Assembly (NCBI GenBank): GCA_903632075.3
Contig: CAHIKZ030004282.1
Span: 609,501 to 673,500 of the forward strand
Direction: 5' to 3'
Origin: Acanthosepion pharaonis
Taxonomy: Eukaryota > Mollusca > Cephalopoda > Sepiida > Sepiidae
DNA: 64,000 bases
The notes below the pieces were generated by a model. It did no database searches and was not told where the DNA came from. It worked only from the letters and a program-made list of their open reading frames with translations. The translations under genes and the position numbers were made by a program. Below are positions 35,861 to 48,100 of the stretch, piece by piece. Within the stretch, counting starts at the first letter, position 1, and every line of letters begins with the position of its first letter.

Positions 35861-37634
35861 CTACGAAGAAGAACGGACGAAATAGGGTAAAATTAATGTA
35901 GCCAGAAATATCCAGTGGCACAATTGGAGAGGCAGATCAGCATTATAAGAAAGAATTGAAGGATATGAGTTTTAAAATAGAACGAAGAAGAACGGACGAA
36001 ATAGGGCAAATTAATGTAGCCAGAAATATCCAGTGGCACAATTGGAGAGGCAGATCAGCATTATAAGAAAGAATTGAAGGATATGAGTTTAAAATATTCT
36101 ACGAAGAAGAACGGACGAAATAGGCAAATTAATGTAGCCAGAAAATATCCAGTGGCACAAATTGGAGAGGCAGATCAGCATTATAAGAAAGAATTGAAGG
36201 ATAATGAGTTTTAAAATATTCTACGAAGAAGAACGGGACGAAATAGTAGGGTAAAATTAATGTAGCCAGAAATATCCATCCGAAAAGTGGACAGATTGAA
36301 AAAGAATTGAAGGATATGAGTTTTAAAAATTGGAGCCAGGCAGATCAGCATTATAAGAAAAGAATTGAAGGATTGAGACGAAGAAGAACGGACGAAATAG
36401 GGCAGCCAGAAATATCCAGTGGCACAATTGGAGAGGCAGAATTATAAGAAAGAATTGAAGGATATGAGTTTTAAAATATTCTACGAAGAAGAACGGACGA
36501 AATAGGCAAATTAATGTAGCCAGAAATATCCAGTGGCACAATTGGAGAGGCAGATCAGCATTATAAGAAAGAATTGAAGGATATGAGTTTTAAAAATATT
36601 CTACGAAGAAGAACGGACGAAATAGGCAAATTAATGTAGCCAGAAATATCCAGTGGCACAATTGGAGAGGCAGATCAGCATTATAAGAAAGAATTGAAGG
36701 ATATGAGTTTTAAAATATTCTACGAAGAAGAACGGACGAAAAGAACGGACAGAAATAGGGCAAATTAATGTAAGAAAGAATTGAAGGAAATATCCGAAGA
36801 AGTGGCACAGGAAAAATGGAGAGGCAGATCAGCATTATAAGAAAGAATTGAAGGATATGAGTTTTAAAAATATTCTACGAAGAAGAACGGACGAAATAGG
36901 CAAATTAATGTAGCCAGAAATATCCAGTGGCACAATTGAGAGGCAGATCAGCATTATAAGAAAGAATTGAAGGATATGAGTTTTAAAATATTCTACGAAG
37001 AAGAACGGACGAAATAGGCAAATTAATGTAGCCAGAAATATCCAGTGGCACAATTGGAGAGGCAGATCAGCATTATAAGAAAGAATTGAAGGATATGAGT
37101 TTTAAAAATATTCTACGAAGAAGAACGGACGAAATAGGCAAATTAATGTAGCCAGAAATATCCAGTGGCACAATTGAGAGGCAGAGATCAGCATTATAAG
37201 AAAGAATTGAAGGATATGAGTTTAAAAATATTCTACGAAGAAGAAGAAAAACGAAATAGGCAAATTAATGTAGCGGACAGAAAAATCCAGTAGGAGTACA
37301 ATTGGAGGCAGATCAGCATTATAAGAAAGAATTGAAGGATATGAGTTTTAAAATATTCTACGAAGAAGAACGGACGAAACCACAAAATTAAGGTAGCCAG
37401 AAATATCCAGGCACAATTGGAGAGGCAGATCAGCATTATAAGAAAGAATTGAAAGGATCTGCACCAAGTTTTAAAATATTCTACGATGAAGAAGAACGGA
37501 GAAATAAGGCAAATTAATGTAGCCAGAAATATCCAGTGGCACAATTGGAGAGGCAGATCAGCATTATAAGAAAAGAATTGAAGGAGCCAAAACATATGAG
37601 TTTTAAAATATTCTACGAAGAAGAACAGACGAAA

Positions 37635-37712
37635 TAAACAGACCAAAAATATTAATAAAGGGCAAGAAGAATTTAATTAAAATGAAAATATCCAGTAGTG
37701 GCTTTAATTGGA
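37635..37712 (+). other. Short non-unit sequence within the array
   Basis: Contains AACAGACCAAAAATATTAAT and GAAGAATTTAATTAAAATGA, which do not follow the order of the 119-bp unit and are only loosely composed of its words. It may be an eroded unit, a small insertion or a consensus error. Confidence 0.35.
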
Positions 37713-38715
37713 GGCAGATCAGCATTATAAGAAAGAATTGAAGGATATGAGTTTAAAAATATTCTACGAAGAACGGACGAAGAAAAACAGAAGCCAGAAA
37801 TATCCAGTGGCACAATTGGTAGCAAAGAATATCCAGTGGTTTAAAAAATTGCCAAGAAGAATGGACGAAATAGGTAAATCAACATTATAAGAAAGCATTG
37901 TAAGAAAGAATTGAAGGATATGAGTTTTAAAATATTCTGAGAATAGGCAAAACGGACGAGCCAAATAGGCAAATTAATGAATTGAAGATATGAGTTTTAA
38001 AAATATCCAGTGGGCCAGAAAATTGGAGAGGCAGATCAGCATTATAAGAAAGAATTGAAGGATATGAGTTTTAAAATATTCTACGAAGAAGAACGAATGA
38101 AATAGGCAAAATTAATGTGCCAGAAATATCCAGTGGCACAATTGGAGAGGCAGATCAGCATTGTAAGAAAGAATTGAAGGATAGGATAAGAAGACCTTGA
38201 AATTTTAAAATATTCTACGAAGAAGAACGGACGAAATAGAAAGAACGGACGAAATAGGCAAATTAATGTAGCCAGAAATCATCCAGTGGATCAAAATTTG
38301 AGGAAAGAGGCAGATCAGCATTGTGGCACAATTGGAAGAAAGAATTGAAGGATATGAGTTTTAAAATATTCTACGAAGAAGAACGGACGAAATAGGCAAA
38401 TTAATGTAGCCAGAAATATCCAGTGGCAAATTGAGAGGCAGATCAGCATTATAAGAAAGAATTGAAGGATATGAGTTTTAAAATATTCTACGAAGAAGAA
38501 CGGACGAAATAGGCAAATTAATGTAGCCAGAAATATCCAGTGGCACAATTGGAGGCAGATCAGCATTATAAGAAAGAATTGAAGGATATGAGTTTTAAAA
38601 TATTCTACGAAGAAGAACGGACGAAATAGGGCAAATTAATGTAGCCAGAAATATCCAGTGGCACAATTGGAGAGGCAGATCACAGATATGTTTTAAAATA
38701 TTCTACGAAGAAGAA

Positions 38716-38740
38716 TAGAGCGTCCTTGTATATCAAGTTA
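38716..38740 (+). other. Foreign ~25-bp insertion in a satellite unit
   Basis: GAGCGTCCTTGTATATCAAG does not occur in the satellite unit. It replaces the normal CGGACGAAATAGGCAAA words between TCTACGAAGAAGAA and TTAATGTAAGAAAG. Unlike most irregularities in the array it cannot be built from unit pieces. Confidence 0.5.
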
Positions 38741-41700
38741 ATGTAAGAAAGAATTGAAGGCAGATCAGCATTGTAAGAAAGAATTGAAGGATATGAGTTT
38801 AAAAATATTCTACGAAGAAGAACGGACGAAATAGGCAAATTAATGTAGCCAGAAATATCCAGTGGCAAATTGGAGAGGCAGATCCATTGTAAGAAAGAAT
38901 TGAAGGATAGGAGTTTTAAAAATATTCTACGAAAGAAGAACGGACGAAATAGGGCAAATTAATGTAGCCAGAAATATCTAGTGGCAACAATTTATAAGAA
39001 AGAATTGAAGGATATGAGTTTTAAAATATTCTACGAAGAAGAACGGACGAAATAGGGCAAATTAATGTAGCCAGAAATATCCAGTGGCACAATTGGAGAG
39101 GCAGATCAGCATTATAAGAAAGAATTGAAGGATATGAGTTTTAAAATATTCTACGAAGAAGAACGGACGAAATAGGGCAAATTAATGTAGCCAGAAATAT
39201 CCAGTGGCACAATTGGAGAGGCAGATCAGCATTATAAGAAGAATTGAAGGATATGAGTTTTAAAATATTACGAAGAAGAAGGACGAAATAGGCAAATTAA
39301 TTGAAAATCCAGTAAGGCCAATTGGAGAGGCAGAAGAACGAAAAGAATTGAAGGATATGAGTTTTAAAAAAATCTACGAAGAAGAAGAACGGACAAAATA
39401 AGGCAAATTAATGTAGCCAGAAATATCCAGTGGCACAATTGGAGAGGCAGATCAGTATTATAAGAAAGAATTGAAGGATATGAGTTTTTAAAATATTCTA
39501 CGAAGAAGAACGGACGAAATAGGCAAATTAATGTAGCCAGAAATATCCAGTGGCACAATTGGAGAGGCAGATCAGCATTATAAGAAAGAATTAAGGATAT
39601 GAGTTTTAAAATATTCTACGAAGAAGAACGGACGAAATAGGCAAATTAATGTAGCCAGAAATATCCAGTGGGTACAAATTGGAGAGGCAGATCAGCATTA
39701 TAAGAAAGAATTGAAGGATATGAGTTTTAAAATATTCTACGAAGAAGAACGGACGAAATAGGAAAATGTAAGAAATATCAGTGGCACATACGGAGAGAGC
39801 AGATCAGCATTGTAAGAAAAGAATTGAAGGATATGAGTTTTAAAAATTTATTCTACGAAGAAGAACGGACGAAATCCAGGTACATCAGTGGCACAATTGG
39901 AGAGGCAGATCAGCATTATAAGAAAGAATTGAAGGATATGAGTTTTAAAATATTCTACGAAGAAGAACGGAAATAGCCAGGCAAATTAATGTAGCCAGAA
40001 ATATCCAGTGGCACAATTGGAGAGGCAGATCAGCATTATAAGAAAGAATTGAAGGATATGAGTTTTAAAATATTGGACGAAGAAGAACGGACGAAATAGG
40101 AAAATTAATGTAGCCAGAAATATCCAGTGGCACAATTGGAGAGGCAGACAGCATTATAAGAAAGAATTGAAGGATATGAGTTTTAAAATATTCTACGAAG
40201 AAGAACGGACGAAATAGGCAAAATTAATGTGTAGCCAAGAAATATCCAGTGGCACAGTGGAGGCAGATCAGCATTATATAAGAAAGAATTGAAGGATATG
40301 AGTTTTAAAATATTCTACGAAGAAGAACGGACGAAATAGGCAAATTGGCACAATTGGAAGGCAGATCAGCATTGAGTTTTAAAATTCACGAAGAAGAACG
40401 GACGAAATAGGCATTATAAAAAGAATTGAAGGATATGAGAAAAGTTTTAAAAATATTCTACGAAGAAGAACGGATGAAATAGGCAAATTAATGTAGCCAG
40501 AAATATCCAGTGGCACAATTGGAGAGGCAGATCGGCATTATAAGAAAGAATTGAAGGATATGAGTTTTAAAATATTCTACGAAGAAGAACGAAATAGGCA
40601 AATTAATGTAGCCAGAAATATCCAGTGGCACAATTGAGGCAGATCAGCATTGTAAGAAAGAATTGAAGGATATGAGTTTTAAAATATTCTACGAAGAAGA
40701 ACGGACGAAATAGGCAAATTAATGTAGCCAGAAATATCCAGTAACAATTGGAGAGCAGATCAGCATTGTAAGAAAGAATTGAAGGATATGAGTTTTAAAA
40801 TATTCTACGAAGAAGAACGGACGAAATAGGCAAATTAAAGCCAGAAATATCCAGTGGCACAATTGAGAGAGGCAGATCAGCATTGCAAGAAAGAATTACG
40901 AAGAAGGATATGCAAAGTTTTGAAATATTCTACAAGAAGAACGGACGAAATAGGCAAATTAATGTAGCCAGAAATATCCAGTGGCACAATTGGAGAGGCA
41001 GATCAGCATTGTAAGAAAAGAATTGAAAGGATATGGAGTTTTAAAATATTCTACGAAGAAGAACGGACGAAATAGGCAAAATTAATGTAGCACAGAAATA
41101 TCCAGTGGTTTTAAAAATTTGAGAGGCAGATCAGCATTGTAAGAAAGAATTGGAAGGATATGAGTTTTAAAATATAGTTTTTATACGAAGAAGAACGGAC
41201 GAAATAGGCAAATTAATGTAGCCAGAAATATCCAGTGGCACAATTGGAGAGGCAGATCAGCATTGTAAGAGTTTTAAAAATTCTGAAGGGAAATATGAGT
41301 TTTAAAAAATATTCTACAGATCAGCAAGAAAAATTGAGATATGAGTTTAAAAATTCTACGAAGAAGGGTAAATTAATGTAGCCAGAAATATCCAGTGGCA
41401 CAATTGGAGAGGCAGATCAGCATTATAAGAAAGAATTGAAGGATATGAGTTTTAAAATATTCTACGAAGAAGAACGGACGAATAGGCAAAATTAATGTAG
41501 CCAGAAATATCCAGTGGCACAATTGGAGAGGCAGATCACATTGTAAGAAAGAATTGAAGGATATGAGTTTAAAAAATAAAAGAAGGACGAAAAGCAAATT
41601 AATGTAACAGAAATACAGTGGCACAATTGGAGAGGCAGATCAGCATTATAAGAAAGAATTGAAGGGTTTTAAAATATTCTACGAAGAACGGACGAAATAG

Positions 41701-43284
41701 GCAAATTAATGTGGCCAAATATCCAGTGGCACAATTGAGAGGCAGATCAGCATTATAAGAAAGAATTGAAGGATATGAGTTTTAAAATATTCTACGAAGA
41801 AGAACGGACGAAATAGGGCAAATTAATGTAGCCAGAAATATCCAGTGGCACAATTGGAGAGAGGCAGATCAGCATTATAAGAAAGAATTGAATGAGTTTA
41901 AATATTCTGAAAAAACGAAGAAGAACGGACGAAATAGGCAAATTAATGTGGCCGAAATATCCAGGCACAATTGGAGAGGCAGATTATAAGAAAGAATTGA
42001 AGGATATGAGTTTTAAAATATTCTACGAAGAAGAACGGACGAAATAGGCAAATTAATGTAGCCAGAAGTCATCCAGTGGCACAATTGGAGAGGCAGATCA
42101 GCATTATAAGAAAGAATTGAAGGATATGAGTTTTAAAAAATATTCTACGAAGAAGAACGGACGAAATAGGCAAAATTAATGTAGCCAGAAATATCCAGTG
42201 GCAAATTGGGAGGCAGATCAGCATTATAAGAAAGAATTGAAGGATATGAGTTTTAAAAATATTCCACGAAGAAGAACGGACGAAATAGGCAAAATTAATG
42301 TAGCCAGAAATATCCAGTGGCATAAATTGGAGAGGCAGATCAGCATTATAAGAAAGAATTGAAGGATATGAGTTTAAAATATTCTACGAAGAAGAACGGA
42401 CGAAATAGGCAAATTAATGTAGCCAGAAATATCCAGTGGCACAATTGGAGAGCAGATCAGCATTATAAGAAAGAATTGAAGGATATGAGTTTTTAAAATA
42501 TTCTACGAAGAACGGACGAAATAGGCAAATTAATGAAACAGAAATATCCAGTGGCACAATTGGAGAGGCAAATCAGCATTATAAGAAAGAATTGGAAGGA
42601 TATGAGTTTTAAAAATTTTCTACGAAGAAGAACGGACGAAATAGGCAAATTAATGTAGCCAGAAATATCCAGTGGCACAATTGAGAGGCAGATCAGCATT
42701 ATAAAAAAGAATTGAAGGATATGAGTTTTAAAATATTCTACGAAGAAGAACGGACGAAATAGCAAAATTAATGTAGCCAGAAATATCCAGGCACAATTGG
42801 GAGGCAGATCGCATTATAAGAAAGAATTGAAGGATGAGTTTTAAAATATTCTACGAAGAAGAACGGACGAAATAGGCAAATTAATGTAGCCAGAAAATAT
42901 CCAGTGGCACAATTGGAGAGGCAGATCAGCATTGTAAGAAAGAATTGAAGGATAAGTGAGTTTTTAAAATATTCTACGAAGAAGAACGGGACGAAAAAGG
43001 CAAATTAATGTAGCTAGAAATATCCAGTGGCAATAACTGGAGAGGATCAGCATTGTAAGAAAGAAGGAAGGATATGAGTTTTTAAAATATTCTACGAAGA
43101 AGAACGGATGAAATAGGGGTAAATAATGTAGCCAGAAATATCCAGTGGCAATAAATTGGAGAGGAGGCAGATCAGCATTGTAAGAAAAGAATTGAAGGAT
43201 ATGAGTTTAAAAGTTCTCACGAAGAATGGACGAAATAGGCAAATTAATGTAGCCAGAAATATCCAGTGGCACAATTGAGGCAGA

Positions 43285-43680
43285 TCAGCATTGTAAGAAA
43301 GAATTGAAGGATATGGAGTTTTAAATATTCTAAAGAAGAACGGACGAAATAGTAAAATTAATGTAGCCAGAAATATCCAGTGGCACAATTGGAGAGGCAG
43401 ATCACATTATGAGAAAAGAATTGAAGGATGAGTTTTAAAAATATTCTACGAAGAAGAACGGACGAAATAAGGCAAATTAATGTAGCCAGAAATATCAGTG
43501 GCACAATTGGAGAGGCAGATCCAGCATTATGAAAGAATTGAAGGATATGAGGTTTTAAAATATTCTACGAAGAAGAACGGACGAAATAGGCAAATTAATG
43601 TAGCCAGAAATATCCAGGGCACAAATGGAGAGGCAGAGATCAGCATTAAGAAAGAATTGAAGGATATGAGTTTTAAAAAT
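43285..43680 (+). repeat. Shared-variant block, copy 1
   Basis: About 3.3 units with a distinctive set of variants: CATTGTA with TTTTAAATATTC (one A short), CATTATGAGAAAAGAATTG, GAAATAAGGCAAATT, AAATATCAGTGG (one C short), GATCCAGCATTATG (extra C, loss of AA), GGTTTTAAAA, then CATTAAG (loss of TA). The same series occurs at 51,677-52,072. Checked anchors (43,289, 43,491, 43,519, 43,551, 43,643) are all exactly 8,392 bp from their partners. Confidence 0.8.
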
Positions 43681-45184
43681 ATTCTACGAAGAAGAACGGG
43701 ACGAAATAGGCAAATTAATGTAGCCAGAAATATCCAGTGGCACAATTGGAGAGGCAGATCAGCATTGTAAGAAAAGAATTGAAGGATATGAGTTTAAAAA
43801 ATATTCTACGAAGAAGAACGGACGAAATAGGCAAATTAATGTAGCCAGAAATATCCAGTGGCACAATTGGAGAGGCAGATCAGCATTATAAGAAAGAATT
43901 GAAGGATATGAGTTTTAAAAATATTCTACGAAGAAGAACGGACGAAATAGGCAAATTAATGTAGCCAGAAATATCCAGTGGCACAATTGGAGAGGCAGAT
44001 CAGCATTGTAAGTAGAAAGAATTGAAGGATATGAGAGCAAATTTTAAAATATTCAATTACGAAGAAGAAACGGACGAAATAGGCAAAATTTAATGTAGCC
44101 AGAAATATCCAGTGGCACAATTGGAGAGGCAGATCAGCATTGTAAGGAAGAATTGAAGGATATGAGTTTTAAAAATATTCTACGAAGAAGAACGGACGAA
44201 ATAGGCCAAATCAGTAAGTGCAGATCAGTATTATAAGAAAGAATTAAGGATATGAGTTTAAAATATTCTACGAAGAAGAACGGACGAAATAGAAAAAATG
44301 TAGCCAGAAATATCCAGCACAATTGGAGAGGCAGATCAGCATTATAAGAAAGAATTGAAGGATATGAGTTTTAAAATATTCTCACGAAGAAGAACGGACG
44401 AATAAAATTAATGAAAGCCAGAAATATCCAGGCACAATTGGAGGCAGATCAGCATTATAAGAAAAGAATTCAAAGGATATGAGTTTTAAAAATATTCTAC
44501 GAAGAAGAACGGACGAAATAGGCAAATTAATGTAGCCAGAAATATCCAGTGGCACAATTGGAGAGGCAGATCAGCACATTATAAGAAAGAATTGAAGGAT
44601 ATGAGTTTAAAATATTCTACGAAGAAGAACGGAGAAGAAAATTAATGTGCCAGAAATACATGGCACAATTGGAGAGGCAAACTTATAAGAAAGAATGTAG
44701 AGTTTTAAAATATCTACGAAGAAGAACGGACGAAGAAATATCGTAGCCAGAAATATCCAGTGGCACAATTGAGAAAAGCAGATCAGCATTATAAGAAAGA
44801 ATTGTACAAGGATATGAGTTTAAAAAATATTCTACGAAGAAGAACGACGAAATAGGCAAATTAATGCAGCCAGAAATATCCAGTGGCACAATTGGAGAGG
44901 CAGATCGGCATTATAAGAAAAGAATTGAAGGATATGATTTTTAAAAATATTCTACGAAGAAGAACGGACGAAATAGGCAAATTAATGTGGTAGCCAGAAA
45001 TATCCAGTGGCACAATTGGAGAGAGGCAGATCAGCATTATAAGAAAGAATTGAAGGATAATGAGTTTTAAAATATTCTACGAAGAAGAACGGACGAAATA
45101 GGCAAAATTAATGTAGCCAGAAAAATATCCAGGCACAATTGGAGAGGCAGATCAGCATTATAAGAAAGAATTGAAGGATATGAG

Positions 45185-45194
45185 TTTTTTTTTT
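45185..45194 (+). other. T10 homopolymer in one unit
   Basis: The TTTT of the GAGTTTTAAAA word is expanded to ten T residues in this unit alone. Other units vary between three and six. It is either slippage or a sequencing homopolymer error. Confidence 0.7.
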
Positions 45195-48100
45195 AAAATA
45201 TTCTACGAAGAAGAACGGACGAAATAGGCAAATTAATGTAGCCAGAAATATCCAGTGGCACAATTGGAGGAGAGGCAGATCAGCATTATAAGAAAAGAAT
45301 TGAAGGATATGAGTTTTTAAAATATTCTACGAAGAAGAACGGACGAAATAGGCAAATTAATGTAGCCAGAAATATCAGTGGCACAATTGGAGAGGCAGAT
45401 CAGCATTATAAGAAAGAATTATGATATGAGTTTTAAAATATCTACGAAGAAGAACGGACGAAATAGGCAAATTAATGTAGCCAGAAATATCCAGGCACAA
45501 TTGGAGAGAGGCAAATCGGCATTATAAAAGAATTGAAGGATATGAGCGAAATATCTAATGAAGAAGAACGGACGAAATAGGTAAAATTAATGTAGCCAGA
45601 AATATCCAGTGGCACAATTGGAGAGGCAGATCAGCATTGTAAGAAAGAATTGAAGGATGAGCTAAAATATTCACGAAGAAGAACGGACGAAATAGGCAAA
45701 TTAATGTAGCCAGAAATATCCAGTGGCACAATTGGAGAGGCAGATCACATTAAAAGAAAGAATTGAAGGATATGAGTTTTAAAATATTCTACGAAGAAGA
45801 ACGGACGAAATAGGCAAAATTAATGTAGCCAGAAATATCCAGTGGCACAATTGGAGAGGCAGATCAGCATTGTAAGAAAGAATTGAAGATATGAGTTTTA
45901 AAATAACGGACGAAGAAGAACGGGACGAAATAACGGAGCCAGAAAATCCAGTGGCACAAGGCAAGATTAATGTATGAAAGAATTAAGGATATGAGTTTTA
46001 AAATATTCAGAAGAACGGACAAAATAGGGGCCAAATTAATGAGGCAGATGGCACAATTGGAGAGAGCAGATCAGCATTGTAAGAAAGAATTGAAGGATAT
46101 GAGTTTTAAAATATTCTACGAAGAAGAACGGGATTAAATAGGCAAAATTAATGTAGCCAGAAATATCCAGTGGCAGCACAATTGGAGAGGCAGATCAGCA
46201 TTAAAGAAAGAATTGAAGGATATGAGTTTTAAAATATTCTACGAAGAAGAACGGACGAAATAGGCAAAATTAATGTAGCCAGAAATATCCAGTGGCACAA
46301 TTGAGAGGCAGATCAGCATTGTAAGAAAAGAATTGAAGGATATGAGTTTTAAAATATTCTACGAAGAAGAACGAAATAGGAAAATTAATAGAAGCCAGAA
46401 ATATCCATTAGCACAATTAGAAGGCAGATCAACATTATAGAAAAAGGAATTAGAGATATGAAGTTTTAAAATATTCTACGAAAGAAGAACAGACAGAAAT
46501 AAAACCAAATTAATGTAGAAATATCAAAATGCTAGATTGGAGAGGCAGATCAGCATTATGAAAGAATTGAAGGATATGAGTTTTAAAAATATTCTACGAA
46601 AGAAGAACGGACGAAATAGGGCAAATTAATGCAGCCAGAAAATATATCAGTGGGCACAAGTGGAGGCAGATCAGCATTATAAGAAAGAATTGAAGGATAT
46701 GAGTTTAAAAATTCTAAGAAGAAGGAATGACGAAAGAGGCAAAATTAATGCAGCCAGAAATATCAGTGGCACAAATTGGAGAGGCAGATCAGCATTGTAA
46801 GAAAGAATTGAAGGATATGAGTTTTTAAAAATATTCTACGAAGAAGAACGGGACGAAATAGGCAAAATTAATGTAGCCAGAAAACATCAGTGGCACAATT
46901 GGAGAGGCAGATCAGCATTATAAGAAAGAATTGAAGGATATGAGTTTTAAAATATTCTACGAAGAAGAACGGGACGAAAATAGGCAAATTAATGTAGCCA
47001 GAAATATCAGTGGCACAATTGGAGAGGCAGATCAGCATTATAAGAAAAAGAATTGAAGGATATGAGTTTAAAATATTCTACGAAGAAGAACGGACGTAAA
47101 TAAGGCAAATTAATGGCAGCCAGAAAATATCAGTGGCACATTGGAGAGGCAGATCAGCATTATAAGAAAGAATTGAAGGATATGAGTTTAAAATATTCTA
47201 CGAAGAAGAACGGATTTAAATAGGGCAAAATTACACAGAAATCATCAGGCAAGCACGGTGGAGAGTGCAGATCAGCATTATAAGAAAGAATTGAAGGATA
47301 TGAGTTTTAAAATATTCTACGAAGAAGAACGGACGAAATAGACAAAATTAATGTAGCCAAGAAATATCCAGTGGCACAATTGGAGAGGCAGATCAGCATT
47401 ATAAGAAAGAATTGAAGGATATGAGTTTTAAAATATTCTACGAAGAAGAACGGACGAAATAAGGCAAAATTAATGTAGCCAGAAATATCAGTGGCACAAT
47501 TGGAGAGGCAGATCAGCATTATAAGAAAGAATTGAAGGATATGAGTTTTAAAATATTCTACGAAGAAGAACGGATGAAATAGGCAAATTAATATCCAGTG
47601 CTTTGGTGGAGGCGAATTAGCATTATAGAAATATCAGTAGAAAGAACGGCAGGCAATTGGAGAGAGCAGAAATATCAGCAGTGGAGATAAGAAAGAATTG
47701 AATTGGATATGAGTTTTAAAATATTCTACGAAGAAGAAGAACGGACGAAATAGGCAAATTAATGTGTAGCCAGAAATATCCAGTGGCACAATTGGAGAGG
47801 CAGATCAGCATTATAAGAAAAATTGAAGGATATGAGTTTTTAAAATATTCTACGGAAGAAGAACGGACGAAATAGGCAAATTAATGTAGATCCAGAAATA
47901 TCGAAGAAGAACGGAGAAATGGCACAATTGGAGAGTGGCAGATCAGCATTATAAGAAAGAATTGAAGGATATGAGTTTTAAAATATTCTACGAAGAAGAA
48001 CGGACGAAATAGGCAAATTAATGTAGCCAGAAATATCCAGTGTAGCACAGTGGAAGGCAGATCAGCATTATAAGAAAGAATTGAGATATGAGTTTAAAAT

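Larger units (their letters stand above)
35861..45180 (+). repeat. Array segment 4: mostly regular units
   Basis: Close-to-consensus copies with scattered irregular ones (36,245-36,400, 37,620-37,720, 37,780-37,980, 38,690-38,760, 41,260-41,380). Between 40,649 and 41,264 six neighbouring units carry the CATTG variant in place of CATTA, five reading CATTGTAAG and one CATTGCAAG. Confidence 0.8.
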
